This document shows, piece after piece, positions 1-8,400 of a DNA stretch of 14,410 nt. This stretch comes from Auxenochlorella pyrenoidosa (taxonomy: Eukaryota > Chlorophyta > Trebouxiophyceae > Chlorellales > Chlorellaceae), in contig KQ482066.1 of the NCBI GenBank assembly GCA_001430745.1, forward strand, positions 1,584,813-1,599,222. Reading direction: 5' to 3'. Both the position numbers and the translations under genes were made by a program. The notes under the pieces are model-generated. The model saw nothing but the letters and a program-made list of their open reading frames with translations, ran no database searches and had not been told where the DNA came from. How positions within the stretch are numbered: the first letter of the stretch is position 1; each line of letters opens with the position of its first letter.

Positions 1-345
1 AGACTGCTCGCGAAGCGCGGCGGCGGCGGCAGCGGGGTCGAGCGGCGGCGATGCAGCGGGCTGTGCATCAGCTGCTGGCGCTGGCCGCAGCCGCCCACAT
101 CTCGCGGCCGCCTTGCAGATGCTGCTCGCGACCTTGCAGGGCGGCCTGCCGCCTCCTGGCTCCGCTGCTGCAGTGCCTTCAGCCGCGCGTCGCCGCTCTG
201 CGTGCTCCAGCAGGCTGTCTGCCGCCGTGCTGGCTCGGCTGCTGCCGCCCCGGGCGGCAGGCGGCTCTACTGACGGCTGCGGGGTGTGGAGCAGCGCTAT
301 GCTGCCGGGTGCAGCACCCACATCGGGCCGGCTGGTGGTTGACAT
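1..345 (-). CDS. Possible first exon of an unrecognised protein, cut by the left edge
   Basis: On the minus strand an ATG at 345-343 opens a frame of exactly 115 codons that runs without a stop to base 1 and continues outside the window. The translation begins MSTTSRPDVGAAPGSIALLH, then a polar Ala/Pro/Arg-rich stretch including SLLEHAERRRAAEG, a small Cys-containing patch near residues 70-82, and an Ala-rich end. It has the charge and composition of an algal N-terminus, but I recognise no family. It would follow HAUS4 in the same direction, with its start 726 bases past the HAUS4 stop. A plus-strand frame (bases 2-418, ending TGA at 416-418) is open over the same DNA and could instead be the tail of a gene entering from the left, so strand assignment is not secure. 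Confidence 0.45.
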   Translation of the reverse strand, partial: MSTTSRPDVGAAPGSIALLHTPQPSVEPPAARGGSSRASTAADSLLEHAERRRAAEGTAAAEPGGGRPPCKVASSICKAAARCGRLRPAPAADAQPAASPPLDPAAAAAALREQS

Positions 346-1070
346 GCTAGCGGCTGAGCTGCTTGCCTCCGTGTCTTCGTCTGTGGAGCGGAGAGGGCAG
401 GTGGTCGGCCAGGCGTGAGCCGGGGCGGGCGCACAGCGCATGTGCGTGGGCTTTGCCGACGGGAAGCGCCAGCGCTCGAGCGCGAGGCGGCGCCGGCGAG
501 GGCACGAGGCTCCCACGAGCCGGTGGTGTGGGCCCGCGGCCTGGACAATGCCCTGTTTACGATCGCCCAAACACGTTGGCCGACCCCACACTGCGGGCCG
601 AGCTGGGAGCTGCAACTGGCCCTGCACGCGGCCCACTTAAGCGCCCCAAGCCCGCCGAGCTTGCGCTTCCTTCCCTTGCGCTTCTCTCACCAGCGCTGTT
701 TTTTTGCCAACGCCTGGACCGCTGCCGCACAGCAGCGGGGTTCATGGCCTCCCTCTCCGAAGGGTGACCGTGATTTGAGGGGGTTGAAGGATGAATCAGT
801 GCCAAACACTTGATTATAGCACGCACAATTCTAGCAGGCCAGCTGCCGTATTGGTGGAAGCCGGCATCTTTTCCCTCTGCTTGGATGCTGGGCAGGCGAA
901 ACGCCCTGCGCGTGTACTTCTTGGATAGGCTTAACTATTTGGAGGGCAGGCGACTGAGAAAGGGGATGGGTGGGGGTGGGGGTGGGGAGGGGGTGGGCAG
1001 CCCTGGCCGCGGTGCTGTGAACGTCACCGAGTGCTGCTAGCGCCGCCGCGAGGGAGCAGTCCCGTGCTAG
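346..1070. other. Non-coding stretch: HAUS4 3' UTR plus upstream region of the left gene
   Basis: No convincing coding region lies here. Frames on both strands are short, start at non-ATG codons or have unconvincing composition. The stretch should hold the 3' untranslated region of the minus-strand HAUS4 gene (adjacent to 1071) and the promoter/5' UTR of the candidate gene that starts at 345. I looked for the algal polyadenylation signal on the minus strand (TTACA as read on plus) and found none, so the HAUS4 transcript end is unplaced. The part from about 780 to 950 is visibly richer in A/T than its surroundings. The main oddity is the G-tract cluster at 962-997. Confidence 0.6.
962..997 (+). 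repeat. G-tract cluster with G-quadruplex potential
   Basis: Seven runs of three to five G separated by single A/T bases or AT occur in 36 bases of the plus strand. This meets the usual four-tract rule for a G-quadruplex several times over. On the minus strand, the sense strand of the flanking genes, the tract is C-rich, so any quadruplex would form in the DNA template strand and not in the HAUS4 mRNA. Confidence 0.8.
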
Positions 1071-3011
1071 CTACCCTGTCACGGCTGCCAGCGCTTGGAA
1101 CTGCTCCAGCTCTCGCAGCTCGTACTGTGCCTCGTCCAGCGCTTCCAGCACGGCGCCGTGCTCGTCCGCCAGCGCAACAAAGGCGGGGCCCAAGCGCCGG
1201 AACTGCGCCAGCCGGGCGCTGGCCTGTCTCGACAGGACGGCACGGCAGGGCGCAGGGGCGCAGGGGCGTGAGCAAGACACCAAGCGCATGGGACCAGATG
1301 GCCACCGAAAAGCCAGCCAGCAGCAGAGGCAGCATGATGATTTGCTGTCTGATCATTGTCATGGTCCCAAGAAGACGGCTTATGGGGCTCCAGAGATGCG
1401 CAACAGCAGCAAGGCAGTGTGCCCATGAACGCAGGAGCTGCCCACCTGCTGCAGCTGGGCGGCGGCCTCAGCAAGGGCGCGCTCCACCTCCTCCGCGGCT
1501 CGCAGCAGCGCCGGCACCGTTGCAGCGGTATACGTGGCCTCTTGCAGCTGGAGCTGCGCGCAGAGGGGTGGGACATTGAGGTGCAGGGACCCACAGTGCT
1601 CGGCATCGCACTCGTGGCAAGCCGCCGGCGAAGCCAGGGCGGCAGGGCGGGCAGGGCGGCCGGGCTGCAGAGGCAGCTCGCTGTCGACGCCTCCCGGGTG
1701 CGGGCAGGTGCCACGCCCAAGAGAGGCTGGGAACCGTGCTGCATGGCAGCCCCGGCGGCCCGCCCGCACCTCTACCACCCGCAGCTTCTCGCGCAGAAAG
1801 CAGCACTGCGCCCGCAGCGCCGCAGCGTGCGCCTCATCCGCCTCCTGCGCACCTTGGGCTGGGGCGGGAGTGCCTGGCACGAGGGGCGGGAGAAGAGGGG
1901 GCAGGACCCCCCCTGCTGCACGCTGCGTGCGCCCATGCCACCTCAGCATGGGGGTTGCCGACCCATTCGCCGCTCCTGCCTATATCCTGCAGGCGCCTTG
2001 CCATGCCTACACTGCATCCCTGCTTGCCCGGACTGGGTCAATCACCCACCTTGCGACCACGCAGCTTGTGTCGCTCGATGATGTCGACAAGCAGGCGCCC
2101 GGCGCGCGCCAGCAGCCCCGCTGCCTCCTCTGCCTGCGCCGCTGCCCTGCGCCGCGCCTCTGCCTGTGGCACGCAGCAGGTGAAGGAGGTTGATGCAGCA
2201 GCGACGTGCACTTGCGAAGTTCAGGACGCCCAGCGTGAGCAAGGCGAGGTCGATGCACCGCATGCATGCTGGCAGGGCCAGGTGCATGGCTCAAAGTCGG
2301 GTGCCCACTCGATCTCAGCAGCCCCTGCACGGCTTGCAGCCCCCACCTGCTGGGCCCTTTGCTGCAGGGCTGCCTCTTGCAGCTGCGATATGTGGTCGGG
2401 CAGGCCGCTGAAGTCTGAGGAGGAGCCGTAGCCAGAGGCTGCTGCCACGTCAGCGCAGCGCCGCCGCAGCGCTGCCTCCAGCGCTGGCAGCGCGGCAGCG
2501 AGCGCGCGCTGGCGCTGGCCCTCTGGCGGCAGCGCCTCTTCAAGCAGATTGGCAGCAGAGACGCCCAGGGCGCTGCCAGATGCTCCCACAAACATGGCCG
2601 GGTCTGCGGTGTCCAGGCTGCTCAAGGCTGCCGGGCTTCCGTCTTGGTCTGCAGGCGCCGTGCACAGCGTATTCAGCTGCAGCTGTTGCAGCGCGGCAGC
2701 CACCTGCACGAAGATCCATGGTCTGCCATGATTGGCAGGGATGGTCTGCGAGTGGTTCCGCTTGCTAACCAAGCAAGTGCTCACACCGCCTGCAAGGCAG
2801 CACACCGCCGGCCAGCAGTGGGCGGGCAGGGATGAGTGGCAGCTGTCCCCACCTGCGCCGTCTCCCGCAGCACCCCCAGGCTGCGGCTGTCGCAGCCCGC
2901 CGCCTCCAAATTCTCGGTGCTGCTGCCCAGCACCTCTTGCAGCGCCTCCGCCAGAAAGCTTCGCTGCAGCGCCTCCAGGGCGGGGCAGGGCGGCTGGTAT
3001 TGAAGCGGCAT
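1071..3011 (-). CDS. AUG4: HAUS augmin-like complex subunit 4 (AUG4/HAUS4), six exons
   Basis: Augmin recruits gamma-tubulin complexes to the sides of existing microtubules for branching nucleation in spindle and phragmoplast arrays; this would be its subunit 4. My exons (minus) are 3011-2853, 2703-2347, 2163-2050, 1844-1770, 1553-1446 and 1223-1071, giving 321 residues with all five introns (149, 183, 205, 216, 222 bases) in phase 0. The family call rests on the C-terminal half as I remember plant AUG4: LRAQCCFLREKLRVVE (residues about 220-235), then EATYTAATVPAL (240-251), then a final helix containing ALDEAQYELRELEQF before TAG at 1073-1071. These match the order and spacing of the KLRVLE and LLETYTP blocks. 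Predicted to be mostly helical. ATG 3011 is the first ATG after an in-frame stop at 3077-3075. The protein is shorter than plant AUG4 (about 420 residues) and seems to lack the first roughly 100 residues, so an upstream exon may be missed. Confidence 0.78.
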
Positions 3012-3410
3012 TTTGATTGGGTGATCGGACTGCCGAAACCGTGGGTATGCCGCCGAAACACTGCCTTGACTTTCTCAGCGACGCTGCTGCTGCCCGTGCT
3101 GCGGCGCAAACTCCAAAATTCTTCCAGGCTTCACAACGCGCGAGTTATACAGAACATCATCATGTTACGATCGTTGCAGCTCCGAAATCGAATTCGGGTC
3201 GCCTGCCCTTCACCAGCTGCGCTCTGCCTCCCGTTCTCTGACCGCCCAGCCTGTGTTGACACAAGGCGAGGCGCTGCCTGCAGTTTGTAGGCAGCGGTTG
3301 CCCCCAAGGACAGCGCGCCTCTGTCGCCGCCAGCTGCAGCGCCACGGCTGCCAAACCCTGTTCTGCCGCCATCAAGCCACGTGCTCACACCAGCGGGGGC
3401 CTGCCCGTCA
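3012..3410. promoter_or_regulatory. Divergent intergenic region between HAUS4 and the TORTIFOLIA1-like gene
   Basis: Only 399 bases separate the two start codons, which point away from each other, so this must contain both 5' UTRs and core promoters. The middle (about 3110-3200) is markedly more A/T-rich than the rest of the window, as expected for an open promoter. Visible candidates are a palindromic CACGTG G-box at 3378-3383, close to the plus-strand ATG, and a short inverted repeat CCGAA/TTCGG at 3182-3186 and 3193-3197. I see no clear TATA box. A plus-strand ATG frame of 64 codons (3047-3241) lies inside and may be an upstream ORF. Assignment as a shared bidirectional promoter is inference from spacing and orientation. 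Confidence 0.55.
3378..3383. promoter_or_regulatory. CACGTG G-box-like palindrome
   Basis: A perfect CACGTG lies 27 bases before the ATG at 3411. In plants such sites bind bZIP and bHLH factors. Its closeness to the start codon means it may lie in the 5' UTR, and a six-base word can occur by chance in GC-rich DNA. Confidence 0.25.
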
Positions 3411-5466
3411 ATGGCACGTCAGGCCCGGCCCAGCCAGCATGCTGTGGATGCACGGCTGGCTGTCCGCGAGGCGCTGGCGGGCCTGGCATCCCCCGACCTG
3501 CAGCAGCAGTCGGCGTTTGCGGCCGAGGCGCTACTGCGCGATGCCGACGGCCCTTTGCTGGACTTCTTCCTGAGGGAAGCGCTGCGAGTGGCAGACTGCC
3601 AGGCCGGTAGCGTGCGCCGCCTGCGCTACAGGTGAGGCTCAAGGCAGGGTGGCGGGCATGGGGGTTCCAACCATCTGCCGAGCCCTTGGAATGCCGTGCT
3701 TGAGACGCACCGCTCTGCAGCGCTGGACGAGCCCACAGCTGCCGCATGCCCCCGGCGTGCAGGCTGGCGGCTCGGGCGCTGGAAGCGTTGTCAAAGGCTC
3801 CCGGGGAGGGGGCCTCGCTGCTGGCAGTGCGCGACCTGCTCATCGCACGCGTGGGCCTGGAGGACCATGGCGCTGCCGGTGCGTGCACGAGTGGCCACAG
3901 TTTGTTAAATGAAAATTTCAAAGCATTGAGTTTGCCTGCAGGCCAGCCTGCATGCCTGTGCCCCCTCCTCTCCCTTGATTGGGCCTTGCATGTCGGCCAA
4001 ACGGCAGGAACCTGGACACGTCGCATAGCCTGCCTGCTTGGTGCCCGGCCGCCAGGCGGTGCCCGGTCGGACGCCCATCACCTGCCCTCCTCTGCCGCCC
4101 CAACCACTGCGCAGCCACGGAGCTGGCAGCACTGGCGGGACAGCTGGCAGCAGCCTGCATCGATGCGTACTGCCGGGGGCGATACGCCGCGCTTGGGCAG
4201 GCCAGCAAGGAGGGCCTGCCCCCGGCCTGGCTGAGCGAGCTGCTGCTGGCGCCGCTGCTGCGGGCCGCCTGCAGGTGGGGCCAGAAAGAAGCCGTGGGGC
4301 AGTGCAGCGAAGGCATGGGACAATCGAGGCATGAGCTGCGGGGCTGCATCAACCCAAGGCATACAGACCTGGGCCCACGTCCGGGCGCCCGTCAGCCTGC
4401 AGCACGCTTGTGATTGAGTGCCACCCGGCATGTGGCCCCCCTGCAGGGGCCCCGCACGCACGCGTGTGGCCAACGCGTGCCTGATGGCGCACGGCGTGCT
4501 GCGGGAGATGCGCCGCTGGGCGCGCTCTGCCGGCGTGCTGCACGCCGCGGTGGACTGCCTCAAGCAGGTGCTCAAGCTCACGGCCTCTGGTGAGCGCGGG
4601 CCATGCCGTGCTGGGAGCTGCGGCTGCACCTCGGGACGCTGCCCAGGGCCCGTATTCCTGCCTGCCAGGTCGCCGCCCAGACCGTGCCTGTCTGCCTGGC
4701 ATGTGGGAATTTGGAGGATCCTCAGCCCCAGGCGTCGCCTGGAGAAGGCCGGGGCGTGCATTCAGAGGGCCAGCACTCAGGTCCTGCACCCACTCCCTGG
4801 CGGCCCGCGCTGACCTGGCAGGCGCCCTGGCGCTGTGTGCGGGCGAGGCGCTGCTGCCGGTGCAGGGCTGCGTGGCCTGCCTGGGGCCGCGCCTCAAGGC
4901 GGCGGCGCTGCAGGGCATCCTGCGGCTCTGCACCCAGGCCATGCAGCGGGGGTGAGCTGGGGCGCCCTTGGTCGTGCTGGGGGGTGCTGCCCTGGCGCGC
5001 GAAAACACTGGGGCAAGCTTGCTGGGGCGTGCTCGCTTGCCATAGGGGCGCCACACCTGCGCCCTGGGCAGCGCACACACCCACACGCAGGCCCTCCCAT
5101 GCTTCTGCGCGGCCAGGGATGCAGCACGCCTTGGCGCTGGATCATTCCCGTTTTACACATGCTAGGCTAACGCTAGACAATCATGTGTTTGCAGGGAGTG
5201 GCAGGTGCGCAAGGCGGCGGCAGACACGATGGCGGGCCTGTGCGACACGCTCCTCACAGCAGCGGCCGCAGCCGGTACAGCTGCAGCTGGAGCGCAGTGC
5301 AGCCGTCAGCAGCACCAGCAACAGGGGCTGGCGGCGCTGCAGGGCGTCGCGCCAGCCATTGCGGCAGCCGTGGAGCAGCACCTCAAGTATGACCGCATCC
5401 CGCAGGTCAGGCAGGCAGCAGCGGCGCTGCTGCAGCTGCTGCAGCGCGTGCCGGGCATGCAGCCGC
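3411..5466 (+). other. HEAT/TOG-type domain region of the TORTIFOLIA1-like protein (exons 1-6)
   Basis: This is the part of the gene with recognisable homology. Exon 1 encodes an amphipathic helical pair (AREALAGL-type pattern, then EALLRDADGPLLDFFLREAL) that lines up with the first HEAT repeat of plant TORTIFOLIA1. Exons 2-5 give further helix pairs such as PPAWLSELLLAPLLRAACR and HAAVDCLKQVLKLTAS. The beginning of exon 6 carries the W-x-x-RKAAAD and KYD-x-x-x-x-VR signatures. In the family these intra-repeat loops contact tubulin. Each exon of about 130-220 bases holds roughly one repeat, which supports the splice model. Alignments here are from memory, not computed. Confidence 0.7.
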
Positions 5467-8400
5467 AGGAGCAGCGGTGGCCGGCGCAGCAGCTGCGGCC
5501 CGGCGGGCCAGCAGCGGGAGACAGCACAGCAGCAGAGGTACACCAGGCAGCCCAGGGTCCCCATGCAGCGCTGCGAGAAGCTGCTGCTCATGGTGCCCAG
5601 GCGCCTGTGCTGAACCAACCGGGGGCCAGCCGAGGAGACCTTAAAGCTTTGATTACCGAACGGCGGCGCCAGCTGCAGGCATCGGGGGAGCAGGCAGCTG
5701 CTGCGGCCATAAAGGCCTGGCGGTTTGGCAGCGGGAGCGGCGACCTCGGCAAGCCTGAGCTGCTGCTGGGCAGCGGCGGCAGCAGCACGGGGAGCGCTGG
5801 AGAGCGGCCCGGCATCCCTGCCTGGGAGGACAGCAGGGGTGCACAGCAGCCCGCTTCAGCAACACAGGCAGCAGAACAGGCAGCAGCAGGCATCGCTGGA
5901 CGAACGCAGGCAGCAGCGGCAGCGCCAGCAACGCAGGCCACTGGTGCAGCCGGCGGCGGCAGCAGGCCTCCCTCTGCAGAGGCCTTTGCAGTTGCAACAG
6001 CGGCCCTGGGCTGCCTGGCTTCTCCCGAGCAGCAGCAGCGGGCCGTGCCAGCAGCAGCGCCAGGGCGGCGGCGGGGCTGGGCCTCGGGGCCAGCCTCCCC
6101 TGCGAAGCAGGGCAGCCCGGCCAGGCAAAGCCGCGCAGATGTGCCTGTGCAAGTGTTTGTCGCACGCTCGCCGCCGCCTGTGGGGCACGCAGGGCTCACA
6201 GGGGATGCAGAGCAGGGTGAAACAGCGGAGGCAGGTGCCTCCCATGTGGACCGTGTGGCGCACTCTGTGTGGAGGGAGAACCCGCTGGCAGAGCTAGCAC
6301 TGGAGCTGGCTGGCACTGAGGAGGAGGAGCAGGGTGCCGCCGCAGCGGCCGCCGCGCAGCCGGCGGCCGCTCTGGCTGTGCCCTGCATGCACCACGTCCA
6401 AACGCCCCAGGTAGGTGCAGAGCGTGGCTGCTGGTATGCGTTGCAATGGCAGCATAAGCTCGATGAGCCACAACTCCCGCCAGAGAGCCAAAGGCGGCCA
6501 AACAGGCAGCGGCGCCTCGCCACCTCACCGCCACGCTGTGGTCTGCCCCTGCCGCAGTTCCGGCTGCGCCTGCAGGCAGCGCCGCCGGCGGTGGAGCTCA
6601 GCCTTGCCGATGGCAGCCAGGCGGCCACGCTGCGAAGCGTGCGCCTGTGGGCTGGGCAGGACGGCGCTGACGTGGGCATCGAGTTTGCTCTCGCGGCACC
6701 ACCTGGCAGGCATGTGGGGTGTGTGATGCTGGCACACGGTTGCTGGGTCAGCCTCTCGTTATCAGAATTACATGACCAGGCTGGCAGGCATGTAGGGTGT
6801 GTCGTGTTGGCACACGGCGCTGATGGGTCAGCCTCTGGGTATCAGATTTGCATGACCAGCCTGCCTGCCCTGTCTGTGCTTCAGTAAAGCTGAGGCCAAT
6901 CTTGGTTGTTGACCCATCCATTTGCAGCGGGGCGCAGGCAACCCTGCACCATTACTGGGTCAAGCACGGGCTGTTGCATCAGCGGGACTCTGGCCCAGCG
7001 GCTGCAGGCAGTGACCAGCCAGCCCCACACACAACTCCAGCAGCCCGCGCCGGCATGGACGACTTGCCGCTGTCGCGAGCTGCGGTTGAGCAGCAGAGCC
7101 TCGTGGCCGGTGTGCCCTCACTGCCGCCCACACAGCATGCGCGGCCCAGCACAGCTGGCGCGGCGTCCCCGCCACGCGCCGGGATGGCCGCTGCACCGGC
7201 AGAGCTGCCAGCAGAGAGCCCGCTGGCCTCCCTGGCGACTGCAGCCCTCCCCTCCTTCAGCCCGGACAAGCCACCACAAACCCAGGTGCTTGCTGCAGCA
7301 GCGGCGGCGGACGACGCGCTCACCCCACTGCCCGCCGTGGCAGCGGCAGGGAGTGCCCCACGCGCCGCACGCGCCGCCCAGCGCAGCTCAGCGGGCAGCC
7401 CACCTGCAGGTGGGTTGCAGCGCAGCAGCACCGCCGCCACGCGGTGGGCCACCTCGCTGCGCCCTCCCGGCGAGCAGCTGCTGCCCGGCCTCCCGGACTG
7501 GGACAGGAGCCGGCCAAGCTCTCCAAACACTGGTGGGGGCAGCAGCCGCTCTCGCTCCCCAACCAGGTACGACGGCAGCACGCCTGGCTCCCCAGGCAGT
7601 CGCCGCAGCAGCAGGGCTGCTTCGCCAGCAGGGCAATCGCCGCTTCCGGGGGAAGCCAGGCATTGCCGCCAGCAGCAGCACGCGGCGCCGCAGCCTCAGC
7701 CGCGGCAGCGGCCGCCGTCCCCGCAGCGCGGCGTGTCGCCGCCCTCGCAGCGCCCTCAACAGCAGGAGGCAGAGGCGGCTGCCTCCAGCGGGCCGGGGCC
7801 GGGGCCACTGACAAGCATGGTGGTCAAGGCGGTGAGCAAGCTGCAGCAGCTGCAGGAGCTCGAGGAGGAGCTGGCGCTGCCGGGCGGCGCGGGCGCTGGA
7901 CAGAGGCTGCCGCCGGGCGCTGCGCCGCGCCGGCGCGGACCGTGGCAGCCCAGCCTGCGGCGCTCCTTGGAGCCCGCTCTGGGGGCCATCCAGGAGGCGG
8001 CGTCTGACGACGACGGCCGGGGGAGCGGCAGCGGTGGCAGCGGCTCGCGGCGGCGGGCGCGCAGCCCCATGTGCAGCGCTGAGCTGGGCCGGCTGCAGCA
8101 CCTGCAGGAGCAGCTGCAGGGCAACATGCTGGAGGTGCGAGAAATGGGCTTTGAAAGGGTGCAGACCCACGCGTCAGTTGGTGGCGGCAAGGCGCAGCGC
8201 GCTGGCATGGCGCTGTGCCACACTTGTGGCCGGGATGCCCGCTGCATGTTCATGCCCCATGTTCTTGCCACAGGCACTGCCTTGCCGAGCAAGGCGGCCT
8301 GCCTCAGGGTCTGCTTCCACAGCGCATGCCCTACCCTGCGCAATACGCTGCAATGCTTCCGCGCTCCTTGCACCTCCTCTGCAGATCCAGCAGCGGTTGG

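Noticed and set aside
415..813. Plus-strand frame of 132 codons in the left intergenic region
   Set aside because: No ATG-led conserved segment, composition unlike the real exons, and overlapping frames of equal quality on both strands.
1356..2431. Plus-strand frames of 219-241 codons over the HAUS4 gene
   Set aside because: They overlap the minus-strand exons that carry the augmin signatures and show no domain.
5588..6679. A 363-codon minus-strand frame
   Set aside because: Same reason: opposite exon 6, Cys/Ala/Arg-rich translation without domains.
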